A DNA stretch of 64,000 bases from Planctomycetales bacterium (GCA_028285345.1 JANQPT010000044.1:496001-560000), one strand, 5' to 3'; positions 41,965 to 51,594 are shown, numbered from the stretch's first letter. The notes: generated by a model not told the origin, from the letters alone. Translations and numbers: made by a program.

Positions 41965-44866
41965 ACTCATGCAATCTTCACCTAGTCCACAAGCAGCGCC
42001 TGCAGCGGCTCGACATCGAGGCCGTCCGCTCGTACTGGCACTGTGCGTACTGGCCGCGATCACCGCTGCCGGCTGCTCACGGCAGTTCTGGAGGCAGCAC
42101 GCCGACCGCGAAACGTATGCGATTCTGGGACAAAAAATGATGAACGAGCGGTGGGTCGTGCCCCGCGTCGACTTGACGCCCGATCCGCGCAGCCGGTTTT
42201 ACGATCCGTACGATCCCGATTCCCCTCCCCTGCCCCCGGACGATCCGGCCGCCAATCAATACATGCATTGGGTCGACGGCATGCTGGGCTACCAGAGCTG
42301 GCACAAATTCGGACAAACGTTGACTGTCGAAAACCCGCAGTGGCTGGAGAACTTCGGGATCCCCATGGAAACCGCCTACTGCGGACCGGAAGCGGACTAC
42401 TCCTATGAAGGAGGTTACTCGCGCCCGGTGCCGGTGATTGAAGAACTGACCATGGGAGACGCCATTGAATTGACTTATATTAACAGCCGCGAATTTCAGT
42501 TTGAACTGGAAGACTTGTTCTTGACGGCGCTGCAGTTGACGTTCCAACGTTTTCGCTACGATGTTCAGTTTTTGGGGATCGGTGGGAACAAACCGTCGAG
42601 CGACCTGGTGTTCGACACAGTCCCCGGCGGCGAAAACTCCTTGTTGTGGGACAATCGCGTCGGGATCAGCAAACTGCTCCCCAGCGGCGGGCAGTGGGCG
42701 GTCGAATTCATCAACAACACGCTCTGGCTGTTTAGCGGCGATAACAAGACCAACACTGCCAGCACGCTGTCGTTCAGTTTGGTGCAACCGCTGTTGCTCG
42801 GCGGCGGCCGCAAAGTCGCGTTGGAGAGCCTGACCCAATCGGAACGCGATGCGCTGTATCAGATGCGCGATTTCGCCCGATTCCGAAAGACGTTTTTCGT
42901 CGATATTGTGGACGGAACCCGCGGTTTCCTCGGTCTGCTCGGGTTGCGTCAGGCGATTATCAATCAAGAGAGCAACATCCGGCAAATTGAAATTCAGATT
43001 CGCCGCCTACGGGCGCTGTCTGAGGAACGGCCCAATCAGCTGAGCGAGGAACTCCGGGAGCTTCCCGCCGATATCGTCTTTCCCGATTCCGTTGCTGACC
43101 GGATCAGCTACGACGATCTGACGAACTACTTGTTCTGGGAAGGAGAAATGAACGAAGAGGAGCGCGATGTTTTGTTGGCGCTGAGCGATGATCCCGCGTA
43201 TCGGTTGGCGATTCGAGAGCTATTTCAGCGGACTACGAGCGAGGTCACGTCGCTGGAAATCGCCCAGTTAGAGACCGACTTGGCGGGAGGGAAGAGCCAG
43301 TTGTTGCGAAATCAGGTCGCATTTCAAGACGCCCTCGACCGGTACAAGATTCAAACGGGCTTGCCGACCGATTCGGAGATCACGATCGACGAGTCGCTAC
43401 TGGTGCAATTCCAACTGATTGACCCTCGATTCCGTGCACTTGAATCTCAAGTGGAAAGGTTTTTGGAATCTTGGGCAGTCGTGGACGACGATGATCCGCA
43501 GCAAGCATTGCTGCTGACCGAGGCGCGACGGTTGCTGGAATTGCAGACTACGGTTCGCAACGAAGGCCTGGAGAATGTGGTCGCCGACTTTGATAAACTG
43601 CGCGACATTTGGGACCGGCGGCTGAACGATCTGCCGTCGGAGGAGGACCGGGACCGGTTCTCCCGGGACACGAAGCGCGATAAACGTCTCTTCGAATCGC
43701 TCGTCGCGGAATTGAACAACGCGACGCAGAATCTGCAGACGATCATCAAGGAACTGAGCGGGGAGGAACTGCCGCTCGAGCAGCGGCGACAGCGGTACGT
43801 TGATATTGATGAACTGCAGGAGATATTGGTCAGCATCGTGCAGGGCATGGAAGTCGTGCAGATCAATACCCGCGTGGAACTCATCGAACTGCAGCCGTTC
43901 GATTTGTCGATCCAAGATGCCGTCCGCTTGGGAATGCAGAATCGGCTCGATTTGATGAATCAACGGGCGTTCGTGATGGACGTGCGGCGTCAGTTGGAAG
44001 TCGCCGCAAATCAGTTGGAAGCGGTGTTGGACGTCGTTCTCGAAGGGGACGTTCGCACCCGCCCGCTGCTGTCGGGGAACAACAAACCCCTTGATTTTCG
44101 CGGTATGGAGAGCAACTATCGCGCGGGTTTGGCGTTTACCGCTCCGGTCGTTCAGATTCAGGAACGAAATGAGTATCGCGCGGCACTCATCGCGTATCAG
44201 CGCGCCCGCCGCGCCTTCATGCAGGCGGAAGATACGATCAAGCAGGAAATCCGCGACGACTGGCGGAGTTTGCAGGCCAATCGCGCCTCATTCGAGATCA
44301 CGCGCCAAGCGGTCCGCGCCGCGGCGATTCAATTTGACCAGAGTGTCGATGCCACGATAGCACCGCTGCAACCGGGGCAGAATCGTTCCCTCAGCCTGGG
44401 CTTGAACTTGCTGACAGCCTTGGAATCGATTCTGCGTACGCAAAACAGCCTTATCAGCGGTTGGGTCCAGTATGAAACCAGCCGTCTGCAGGTCAACCGC
44501 GACATGGGCACGATGGTCATCGATGACACGGGAGTCTGGGTCGACAAGTTCTACCAAGAGCGAAAAGGCGTCCGGGCCAGTTTTGCGAATCCCAACGTGC
44601 AGCCGCCCGAGCATTTTGTCCCGCCGCCACCGGCACCGGCGGGCGAGTTTCCCGCGGACGCAGTACAACTGGACGGTCCGATGTTGGGCCTGCCTGACGA
44701 CACGGAACTGAATCGGCGGCTGGAGAGAATTGCCGAACGGGAGGCGGAGCTGCAGAAACTTTTCAATCTCTCGCTGCCGGAAGACGACGACAATCCCCAA
44801 GCCGCGCCAGCCCAATTGGAACCTGCGGGTACGACACGGATCACCGACGACCCGGTGCTCAAATGA
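41954..44866 (+). CDS. TolC-like outer-membrane efflux lipoprotein, double length
   Basis: Outer-membrane-factor-like lipoprotein of 970 residues, about twice the usual TolC size. A type II signal ends ITAAG then Cys41. Next comes a region without family match (DLTPDPRSRFYDPYDPDSPPLPPDDP), then two beta-strand/helix halves of TolC type: around ELTYINSREFQFELEDLFLTALQLTFQRFRYDV and SFSLVQPLLLGGGRKVALESLTQSERD in the first, and AVRLGMQNRLDLMNQRAFVMDVRRQLEVAANQLEA and AFTAPVVQIQERNEYRAALIAYQRARRAF in the second. Long coiled coils lie between. No membrane-fusion or inner-membrane pump gene is next to it, which is unusual for an efflux operon. Confidence 0.82.
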   Translation: MKSELMQSSPSPQAAPAAARHRGRPLVLALCVLAAITAAGCSRQFWRQHADRETYAILGQKMMNERWVVPRVDLTPDPRSRFYDPYDPDSPPLPPDDPAANQYMHWVDGMLGYQSWHKFGQTLTVENPQWLENFGIPMETAYCGPEADYSYEGGYSRPVPVIEELTMGDAIELTYINSREFQFELEDLFLTALQLTFQRFRYDVQFLGIGGNKPSSDLVFDTVPGGENSLLWDNRVGISKLLPSGGQWAVEFINNTLWLFSGDNKTNTASTLSFSLVQPLLLGGGRKVALESLTQSERDALYQMRDFARFRKTFFVDIVDGTRGFLGLLGLRQAIINQESNIRQIEIQIRRLRALSEERPNQLSEELRELPADIVFPDSVADRISYDDLTNYLFWEGEMNEEERDVLLALSDDPAYRLAIRELFQRTTSEVTSLEIAQLETDLAGGKSQLLRNQVAFQDALDRYKIQTGLPTDSEITIDESLLVQFQLIDPRFRALESQVERFLESWAVVDDDDPQQALLLTEARRLLELQTTVRNEGLENVVADFDKLRDIWDRRLNDLPSEEDRDRFSRDTKRDKRLFESLVAELNNATQNLQTIIKELSGEELPLEQRRQRYVDIDELQEILVSIVQGMEVVQINTRVELIELQPFDLSIQDAVRLGMQNRLDLMNQRAFVMDVRRQLEVAANQLEAVLDVVLEGDVRTRPLLSGNNKPLDFRGMESNYRAGLAFTAPVVQIQERNEYRAALIAYQRARRAFMQAEDTIKQEIRDDWRSLQANRASFEITRQAVRAAAIQFDQSVDATIAPLQPGQNRSLSLGLNLLTALESILRTQNSLISGWVQYETSRLQVNRDMGTMVIDDTGVWVDKFYQERKGVRASFANPNVQPPEHFVPPPPAPAGEFPADAVQLDGPMLGLPDDTELNRRLERIAEREAELQKLFNLSLPEDDDNPQAAPAQLEPAGTTRITDDPVLK

Positions 44867-44927
44867 TTGCCTGCAAGTTTGATCGTTTTGATGTGCGTGC
44901 CGGGGGATCTCCAAACGGATCCGCGGT

Positions 44928-46622
44928 TCATTCGTTCCGAGTTTTCTGCTGCCGATTTTGCTGCAACTGCTTGGCCATGAGCGTGGAAGTGAAGCCTTTG
45001 AGGTCCGTCCAGAACGTTCCTTCTCCGGCGTAGAGCATGTTGAGCTGGATGTCCTCCGGCAATCCGGTCGCGAAGACCCACTTGTTGTAGGCATCTCCCG
45101 AGCCAAACGCGGCAACCGCCAAGCCGAACTTCTGGGCTTTGGCTTCCCGCAACATCTTGTTCGCGCCGGCCTCCGCTTGTCCCAGCAACACCGTCGCTTG
45201 GGCCTCCAACTCCGCAGTCTGCTTGTCGATTTCCGCAACCAGTTTCTTCGTCTCGGCCCCGATTTCTTGCGCCTCCTTTTCGCCCTCGGCGATTCTCTCG
45301 GCCACGAGTTTCAAGGTCTCCGCCCTCACCCGCTCGCCGCTCAATTCCACCTGCCTCTCGGCCTCGCGCAGCTCGGCCTCTGATTGAGCCGTAATTTGCC
45401 GTTGGTCGGCGGTCAGCTTCAACTCGTCGGCAAGGTATCTCTGTTGAATCGGCAATCGCACCGTCTGCGGAATGTGAATATACCGTACCAGCCCGTATTG
45501 CAGGGTGATGTCCTTTTTCAGCAGCGCGTCGCGAAACGCCGACGAGGTCGCCTGTTGAAAGTCTTGCCGCGACTCGCCTTCCAGAAGTTCCACCGCTCCT
45601 AATTGCGAACCCATGTTGCGGCAGATGCTTTCGATCTGAGGTTGCACGATTTTGTTTTCGACCGCCTCGATGTTGCCGAACTTGCTGACCGCCTGCGGCG
45701 CTTGATCGGGCATCAAACCCCAGATGGCGGTGAAGTCCATGTAGATCTTGAAGCCATCGTCGGAGGGGAAGCTGATACCACCGGGATTTTCGACCATCAC
45801 CGGTTCGCCGCTCTTGTCGACGGTCAGGCGTCCCTGCTGATCACGCTGCTTTTCGATCACGATGCTCTTTTCACGCAGCCCGATTTCGATGATGTCGATC
45901 TCTTGTTCCTTGGGGTTGACCGGATAGAGGCCCGGCGGAAAGACATGCTGTTGAATGCCCGCTTTGGCCCCGGTGAGCGGGTTGTCGGTCAGGTTGGTCA
46001 CAACACCGACGTAACCGGTGGGAATATTGACCCAGCCGGAGTGCTTTTTTTGGTTGCCGCTTTTTTTGATCTCCTCGCCTTTGACGATGCGATGGCTGTA
46101 GGCGTAATCATTCACGCGGTACCGGCCCGGTCCGTAGACCTTGCGGAGTTCGCCTTTATACTCCGTTTGGCCCAGTTCTCCGTCGACGAGAAATTGTCCC
46201 GGCGGCAGATCTTTGCCAAGTTTGCTGGTAAAGATCGCGACCTCTCCCGGCTCGACGACGACATCATCGACGATCGTTCGTTCCCACCAAAGGGGGCAAT
46301 AGAAATGGCGGCCCGGTCCCAGCATCTCCTCCAGCACGCCGACTTCCCAGCCGCCGCCGTCCAGCTCTTTGGCGAATTGTCCGGGCGCCGCCTTCTTCGC
46401 CGTCCCGAACAATCCTTTGTACCGCAGCCGCAAACTTTGCCCTTTCTTGACTACGCGAATCGTGCCGTCTTTTTGAATCGCGATTTGTTCAGCGTTGACA
46501 TAGATTCGATTGATGGTCCATTCAAACGTGCTCCATGCGACGGCCGCGATCGCCACGACAAAGCAGACGATTTTGATCCAGGGGCCGGTCGAAATTTGCG
46601 GAAATCTGCGTTCTTTACTCAT
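44928..46622 (-). CDS. SPFH/Band 7 domain protein (tandem copy B)
   Basis: Membrane-anchored protein of 564 residues. A cytoplasmic lead and one transmembrane helix (residues 15-38) are followed by an extended beta region with repeated glycine-loop sentences (GPGRHFYCPLWWERTIVDDVVVEPGE, VYGPGRYRVNDYAY, FPPGLYPVNPKEQEIDIIEIG) and an SPFH core (FGNIEAVENKIVQPQIESICRNMGSQ, FRDALLKKDITLQYGLVRYIHIPQTVRLPIQQRYLADE), then a long Ala/Glu/Lys coiled coil (EAELREAERQVELSGERVRAETLKL). SPFH proteins form large cage-like oligomers. It is 80 bp after the second SPFH gene in the same direction, so both probably form one hetero-oligomer. Confidence 0.85.
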   Translation of the reverse strand: MSKERRFPQISTGPWIKIVCFVVAIAAVAWSTFEWTINRIYVNAEQIAIQKDGTIRVVKKGQSLRLRYKGLFGTAKKAAPGQFAKELDGGGWEVGVLEEMLGPGRHFYCPLWWERTIVDDVVVEPGEVAIFTSKLGKDLPPGQFLVDGELGQTEYKGELRKVYGPGRYRVNDYAYSHRIVKGEEIKKSGNQKKHSGWVNIPTGYVGVVTNLTDNPLTGAKAGIQQHVFPPGLYPVNPKEQEIDIIEIGLREKSIVIEKQRDQQGRLTVDKSGEPVMVENPGGISFPSDDGFKIYMDFTAIWGLMPDQAPQAVSKFGNIEAVENKIVQPQIESICRNMGSQLGAVELLEGESRQDFQQATSSAFRDALLKKDITLQYGLVRYIHIPQTVRLPIQQRYLADELKLTADQRQITAQSEAELREAERQVELSGERVRAETLKLVAERIAEGEKEAQEIGAETKKLVAEIDKQTAELEAQATVLLGQAEAGANKMLREAKAQKFGLAVAAFGSGDAYNKWVFATGLPEDIQLNMLYAGEGTFWTDLKGFTSTLMAKQLQQNRQQKTRNE

Positions 46623-46702
46623 GTCTTACTCCTGCCAGGATTCCGGTGGCAGCGGTCCCGCGGCTGAGCCGAGGGCTGAAGGATAGTCCGAAATGTCATC
46701 GT

Positions 46703-48337
46703 CTAGTTGCCGAGTGTTGTCGATGCCGACCGGGGCGCCTCATCAGTTTGGGTCGCCTTGAGCACGGAAGTCGACTGCGGGGTCTGCGATTGGTCGTCCC
46801 CAAACTCCTCAAAAATTTTCATGATCGGGCTGTCCGCGGTGTTGATCATCAGACTGCGATATGCGGACGCCAGTTTCTCAAACAGCACGTACTGTGCATA
46901 TTTGTTGCCGTCGCCGCTGAAGGCTTCGACCGCGCGTTTCCAACCGGCCGCCTCCGCCTCGTTTTGGAACTGGACCACATCGGCCGCGGCTTTGCCCCGG
47001 GCAGTGATTGCGGCGGATTTGTCCTTGGCGGCCTCCAATTCCCGCCGAGCGACTTCCAGATCGCGCTTCGCTTCAGTCACAGCGACGCCCTGCGCTCGTT
47101 GCGCTTCTGTTACGGTCTTGACGACGTCCTGTTCGGCTTTGACGAGCGCTTCGCGCTGTTTGATCAGTGCGTTCTCCTTCTCCAGTTTTTGTTCCGACTG
47201 TTGTTGGAGCGTCTGTTGGTGGTACTGCTTTTGTTCCTGTTTGGCGATTTCACGGGCGCGGACCGGCTCGGCGATTGTTTCGGGAGGTTTGATCTCCGTG
47301 ATCAGTGCCTGAATGATTTCGATTCCGAGCGGCTCGCAGGCGTGCTTCATCGCTTCTTGAAATCGTTCCTGAAACTGCGTTCGCGTGTCCCCTTGAATGA
47401 ACTCGCGGCCCAGTTTGTTGGATCCCTCCAGCCGGCAAAAGCTGCGTGCGTTAGGCAGGATCACTTTGTTGATGATTTCCTCATCGATCTTCTCACCGTT
47501 GGTATCTTCGTTGTAGGTGACGAAGACCTCCGCCGCGCGGTCGGGCATGACGCGAAACTCGATGATCCCGTCGAGTGAGACCCAGAATCCGTCTTTGGAC
47601 GGAAAGCCCATGTCGCCTTCGACCGCCAGATTGAACCGCTGGCTGCGGCAGTCGACTTTGCTGATCCGTTGTTCGTAGGGATTGAAGAAGTAGCGTCCCG
47701 GTTCCCACGTGGTGGCTTGAACGCCGCGGTATCCATCGTTGACGATCAGTTTGTGCAACAGCGCCCCATCGGGATCTTTCGCGAAGTGTTCGGGCAATGT
47801 GGGTATTTCGCCGGAGAGATTCGTCACCACACCTTTAAAGCCGGCTTCGATCACTTGCGGCTTGTGAATCTCGATGCGCTCAACGTGCGGGTTGATGGCA
47901 TACCGACCCGGCTTCAAATAGCCCGGGATGATTCCCTTCTGATTCTCGTCCCTGGCTAGAAACTCGCCATACGGCAGGTCGTCGCCGTGCAAGCGGACGC
48001 GCACACCAAGTTGGTTGGCCTCAATCTCTACCTGGGGAATCACTTCCCAATCCCAGCCGTACGTTGTGTATTGAAAGATGTAGCGGCCTTCACGCAAGAC
48101 CTCCCGTTGGATTCCTTTGTGTTGCGGCGTCGGCGCGATTTCGTCGCCGTTGTTGAGGTCCTGCCCCGTCTTCTTGATCAGAATTGCTACGTGCTTATCG
48201 GGCACGTCGATCACGAAATTCTGATAGAAGGTAATCATACCCCCCACCACGGCGGCGAGGATCACTCCGGCTGGAATGAGCAACGCGAGCATCTTGTTGC
48301 GAGGTTTCCCCTCTTCCAGAAAAATGTCCTGGGACAT
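46703..48337 (-). CDS. SPFH/Band 7 domain protein (tandem copy A)
   Basis: First gene of the SPFH pair, 544 residues. One transmembrane helix (about 16-40), then periplasmic or surface-side SPFH features: VPDKHVAILIKKTGQDL, YLKPGRYAINPHVERIEIHKP, FKGVVTNLSG, TTWEPGRYFFNPYEQRI, GFWVSLDGIIEFRVMPDRAAEVFVTY, and the C-terminal half IQGDTRTQFQERFQEAMKHACEPLGIEIIQALITEIKPPETIAEPVRARE followed by a 90-residue coiled coil (REIAKQEQKQYHQQTLQQQ...). Sequence differs greatly from copy B but the order of parts is the same. The HflK/HflC pair is the nearest known two-gene analogue, but no FtsH gene is adjacent. Confidence 0.86.
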   Translation of the reverse strand: MSQDIFLEEGKPRNKMLALLIPAGVILAAVVGGMITFYQNFVIDVPDKHVAILIKKTGQDLNNGDEIAPTPQHKGIQREVLREGRYIFQYTTYGWDWEVIPQVEIEANQLGVRVRLHGDDLPYGEFLARDENQKGIIPGYLKPGRYAINPHVERIEIHKPQVIEAGFKGVVTNLSGEIPTLPEHFAKDPDGALLHKLIVNDGYRGVQATTWEPGRYFFNPYEQRISKVDCRSQRFNLAVEGDMGFPSKDGFWVSLDGIIEFRVMPDRAAEVFVTYNEDTNGEKIDEEIINKVILPNARSFCRLEGSNKLGREFIQGDTRTQFQERFQEAMKHACEPLGIEIIQALITEIKPPETIAEPVRAREIAKQEQKQYHQQTLQQQSEQKLEKENALIKQREALVKAEQDVVKTVTEAQRAQGVAVTEAKRDLEVARRELEAAKDKSAAITARGKAAADVVQFQNEAEAAGWKRAVEAFSGDGNKYAQYVLFEKLASAYRSLMINTADSPIMKIFEEFGDDQSQTPQSTSVLKATQTDEAPRSASTTLGN

Positions 48338-48994
48338 GTTTCATACCCCTTTGAGGTAGTCGTCTGGTGCGTGATGTCGGGTGTGAACTTGGTGCTGAGC
48401 CGACCTCTGGTTTTGGCAACGACGTGCAGCGGGCAAAGGATCACGGCAATTTAAGAAAATGGCCGGACTTCGTCGGCGGTTGATTCCGCCGCTGAGGCGA
48501 TTGGAGCGAGAGTTCCGCAGAAATCCGTGCTTTTTCCCTAATCTCAGCGATCGATGAGATCAGCAAACAGGTCCTCACTGTCGGAAGTTCTCAAGGATCG
48601 CCAGATTCACTTTCGAAGGCCTGGAGAAAGTTCCGGGAGCAGTTGAGGCGAGCAACCTCTGGAATCAGCCTTGGATAGAGATGTCGTCGTTACTGCAACG
48701 GATTCAAGGGGTTAAGGCACGCCAGTTATGCTAGGTTGGGAGGCCCGTCGGCGGAGGTCGGTGTTTTAAACGTTACACTCCGAGTAACTGTTATGCTTTG
48801 CATGACCGGACAAGTCAGCGCTGTTCACCTCTCCTTTGGGTAAATCACTGATTACCTGAAATTCCTATGTCGTTCCTGTCTCCTAAACTTCGATGTGAAG
48901 ATTACGTCGCCGTGCAATGGACTTGCGCCAATTCGAGCCAGGGATCGGGACTTGCGACCCGTGATTGAATTCCTCGAACCGCGAGTGCAGTACG
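48338..48994. other. Divergent spacer between the SPFH pair and sthA
   Basis: A 657-base gap with no gene. It contains an operator-like inverted repeat GTTAC-N7-GTAAC at 48772-48788, directly followed by TTATGC/TATGCT, which could be a -10 box for sthA; a second GTTATGCT lies at 48725. No fitting -35 seen. Confidence 0.4.
48772..48788. promoter_or_regulatory. GTTAC-N7-GTAAC inverted repeat, possible operator
   Basis: Short perfect half-sites spaced by seven bases, with TATGCT five bases downstream. The position (about 205 bp before sthA) is compatible with a regulated promoter, but it may be chance. Confidence 0.25.
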
Positions 48995-50470
48995 ATGCAA
49001 TACGACTTACTGGTGATTGGCAGCGGTCCTGCTGGACAGAAGGGGGCCATCGCCGCGGCGAAATTGAACAAGCGCGTGGCGATTGTCGAGCGCGACGTCG
49101 AGAAAATCGGCGGCGTCTGCCTGCACTCGGGAACGATCCCGTCGAAGACGATGCGCGAAGCGATCCTGAATCTCAGCGGCTTCCAGCATCGCAACATTCA
49201 TGGTGAACAGTATCGCCGCAAGCGGCGAATCACGATGGATGATCTCCGCCGGCAAGTCGCGCATGTCGTGGAGCACGAGTATGACGTCGTGCAGGACCAA
49301 TTGGAGCGCAATGGCATCGACAACTACACGGGCGAAGCCCGATTTGTCGGTCCGCATGAGGTCGCCGTGACGCAAAAAGAGGGCGGCGAAATTACGCTTT
49401 CGGCGGAGAAGATTCTCATTGCCTGCGGCACTCAGCCGGCACGACCGGAGAGTATTCCGTTCGATGGAGAGACGGTCTTCGACTCCGACGAGATTCTCAA
49501 ACTCGAACAGATTCCACGCTCGCTGGTGGTCATCGGCGGCGGAGTGATCGGCGTCGAGTATGCGATCATGTTTGCGACGCTGGGAGTGCGGGTTACAGTC
49601 GTTGACGGCCGTAAGCGGTTGCTCGAATTCGCCGACCCGGAAGTCGTTGATTCGCTTTTGTTTCACGCTCGGTCATTGGGCATGACATTTCGGTTGGGCG
49701 AAGACGTTGTTGGCATCGACCGACTCGGAGACAATCGCATCGCGCTGCATCTGGAAAGCGGCAAGAAGCTAATCGGCGAGAGCGTGCTGTACGCCGCAGG
49801 GCGTTCCGGCGACACCGAGCGACTGAATCTCGAGGCGGCCGGATTGAATCCCGATGAGCGGGGGCGGTTGTGGTGCAATGAAAATCAGCAGACGTGGGTG
49901 CCGCACATTTACGGGGTGGGCGACGTGGTTGGTTTTCCCGCGCTGGCCAGCGTCTCGATGGAACAGGGGCGGCGTGCCGTCTGTCACGCGTTTGACGAAC
50001 CGTTTCACGGCTGCGAGCTCATGCCCTACGGTCTGTATACGATTCCCGAGATTTCAATGGTCGGTAAGAACGAAGAGGAACTGACCAACGACCGCGTTCC
50101 GTACGAAGTGGGTATCGCCCGCTTTCGGGAAATCGCCCGCGGCAAGATCTTGGGTGACGATACGGGGCTGCTCAAGATCCTCTTCCATCGCGAAACCCGG
50201 AAGCTGCTGGGAGTACATTGCATCGGCGCGGGGGCGACGGAGATCATCCATATCGGGCAGGCGGTGATGGCCTATGGAGGAACGATCGAGTACTTCCGCG
50301 ATACGGTGTTCAATTATCCGACCATGGCGGAGTGCTACAAGGTGGCCGCCTTCGACGGACTCAACAAACTGGTGCTGGAAGACGGCGTGTCGCAGTCGGC
50401 GGAACCGTCGCCGCCGGCTGCCGCGCAAGCGGATTCCTCAAGCGACAACGTCGGCGCGATGGCGCTCTGA
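48995..50470 (+). CDS. sthA: Soluble pyridine nucleotide transhydrogenase-like flavoprotein
   Basis: FAD-dependent oxidoreductase of 491 residues, best matched to Si-specific NAD(P)+ transhydrogenase SthA, which balances NADPH and NADH in the cytoplasm. FAD motif LLVIGSGPAGQKGAIAAAKL; GVCLHSGTIPSKTMREA keeps the first Cys but lacks the second Cys of the disulfide found in lipoamide dehydrogenases, as in SthA; NAD motif VVIGGGVIGVEYAIMFATLG; second FAD contact YGVGDVVGFPALASVSMEQGR; and the C-terminal ATEIIHIGQAVMAYGGTIEYF, DTVFNYPTMAECYKVAA, typical of SthA. A 30-residue Ala/Pro/Ser tail is extra. Start ATG at 48995; a GTG-type upstream frame start is rejected. Confidence 0.9.
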   Translation: MQYDLLVIGSGPAGQKGAIAAAKLNKRVAIVERDVEKIGGVCLHSGTIPSKTMREAILNLSGFQHRNIHGEQYRRKRRITMDDLRRQVAHVVEHEYDVVQDQLERNGIDNYTGEARFVGPHEVAVTQKEGGEITLSAEKILIACGTQPARPESIPFDGETVFDSDEILKLEQIPRSLVVIGGGVIGVEYAIMFATLGVRVTVVDGRKRLLEFADPEVVDSLLFHARSLGMTFRLGEDVVGIDRLGDNRIALHLESGKKLIGESVLYAAGRSGDTERLNLEAAGLNPDERGRLWCNENQQTWVPHIYGVGDVVGFPALASVSMEQGRRAVCHAFDEPFHGCELMPYGLYTIPEISMVGKNEEELTNDRVPYEVGIARFREIARGKILGDDTGLLKILFHRETRKLLGVHCIGAGATEIIHIGQAVMAYGGTIEYFRDTVFNYPTMAECYKVAAFDGLNKLVLEDGVSQSAEPSPPAAAQADSSSDNVGAMAL

Positions 50471-50626
50471 TCCATGGCTGCAATCGCGGCCGCAGCGCCA
50501 CCAAACTCAAGGAAAGTGTTTCGCCACGGATTCACACGGATCAAACACGGATTTTGTGAATCCCAACCCGATCGCATGCGGTCGCGGGCGGCGTGCCGCG
50601 TCACGACACTTTCAGTGGTTGGAAAT

Positions 50627-50838
50627 GTAGGTCAGGCACGCTCTGACGCGGTCGCCAAGAATGACCAATACAAATCAGTGACATCGCAGGTCCGCCATTC
50701 GATGAACCATGCCTGACGCGTTGCGGGGCGCTCTGACCTTGGCGGCGTCAGGCATGGCGCAGTGCGGGGTCGGCGTTTGCCGAATTTGCTTGGCAGTAGT
50801 CAACTCATCTGCACTGCATCAGAGCGTGCCTGACCTAC
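50627..50838. repeat. MITE-like inverted repeat element
   Basis: A 212-bp element with 23-bp inverted ends (50627-50649 starting GTAGGTCAGGCACGCTCTG, and 50816-50838), one mismatch between the arms. Inside, a second perfect 13-bp inverted pair CCATGCCTGACGC (50707-50719) with GCGTCAGGCATGG (50745-50757) uses a related TGCCTGAC core. GTAGGTCAGGCACGC is, from memory, a common dispersed planctomycete repeat. No coding capacity. Confidence 0.7.
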
Positions 50839-50885
50839 GGGGGAACTGACCTTCGGACGAAACTGCGCCAAACGGCTGAGGACTT

Positions 50886-50934
50886 ACGAACAATGTGTTC
50901 GAGGAGTTGCGCAGCGTGCGCAACTATTGTTCGT
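50886..50934 (-). terminator. Nested hairpin downstream of cheX
   Basis: Outer stem ACGAACAAT/ATTGTTCGT (50886-50894, 50926-50934) and inner stem GTTGCGC/GCGCAAC (50906-50924). It lies 26 bp after the cheX stop on the minus strand. Without a T-run it is a possible rather than certain terminator. Confidence 0.4.
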
Positions 50935-50960
50935 GAGTCGCACAGAGTCCCAGTTGACGA

Positions 50961-51449
50961 TCAGTCACTCGGGGGATCGAAACCGACGTCCAGCGTGCAC
51001 TCGCAGAATTCGGTCGTGATTCGGATCCAATAGTGCTTCGCCCAGCGGGGGGAATAGACTGTGTAATCCTCTCCCACGATTACCTGCGGTAAGCCGATGT
51101 TCAAACCGTACGACTCCATGTGACGCTTGCCGAACCCGGCGATCATGTTTGCCATCTCGCCGACAGCGTCCCGAACGTCGGAGTCGACCTCCTCCGCTTC
51201 AATCCCGGTCATCCGTTCTAGAACTGCTTTTGCCCCGTCGGCAGTGATGCTGAATGAGAGCGCGCCGGTCATCTGACCACTCATTCCAATCACGGACGTC
51301 ACTTCGTACATCCGGTGACCGGAGGAGACCGGCTCAATTTCACCCAGCGTGCACGTGCTGCCGAGCATCGTTTCCACGACCGACGACGCCGAATCGGCGA
51401 ATGGCTGAATCAATTCCAGAGCCGCATCATTTCCAGTAGCAGGTGACAT
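50961..51449 (-). CDS. CheX family CheY-P phosphatase / chemotaxis protein
   Basis: Single-domain protein of 162 residues of the CheX/CheC/FliY fold. The phosphatase motif E-x2-N is visible in RDAVGEMANMIAGFGK, and the family beta-hairpin YEVTSVIGMSGQMTGALSFSI precedes it. CheX dephosphorylates CheY-P and so resets chemotaxis or related two-component signalling. No che or flagellar genes surround it, which is common for orphan CheX proteins in planctomycetes; it may act on a different response regulator. Monocistronic with its own spacer. Confidence 0.82.
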   Translation of the reverse strand: MSPATGNDAALELIQPFADSASSVVETMLGSTCTLGEIEPVSSGHRMYEVTSVIGMSGQMTGALSFSITADGAKAVLERMTGIEAEEVDSDVRDAVGEMANMIAGFGKRHMESYGLNIGLPQVIVGEDYTVYSPRWAKHYWIRITTEFCECTLDVGFDPPSD

Positions 51450-51594
51450 GACTTGTTCCTCACGATTTGAAGCAGCGGTGCGATCGATGGATTGCCGCCT
51501 GGGCAGCGAATGACGGCGCGATAATTTCTAAATCGACCAATCGAGATGCGAACGCCAATGCTGCTGTCGGCGACGTCCTTCACCCGTACAACCG

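Larger units (their letters stand above)
50471..50960. other. Repeat-rich convergent spacer
   Basis: This 490-base gap between convergent genes has no protein gene. It holds the inverted-repeat element at 50627-50838 and the nested hairpin at 50886-50934. Confidence 0.6.

Noticed and set aside
44928..48337. The SPFH pair considered as hflK-hflC
   Set aside because: Both proteins are far longer, with extra beta regions, and no ftsH or hflX is adjacent; only the general SPFH call is supported.
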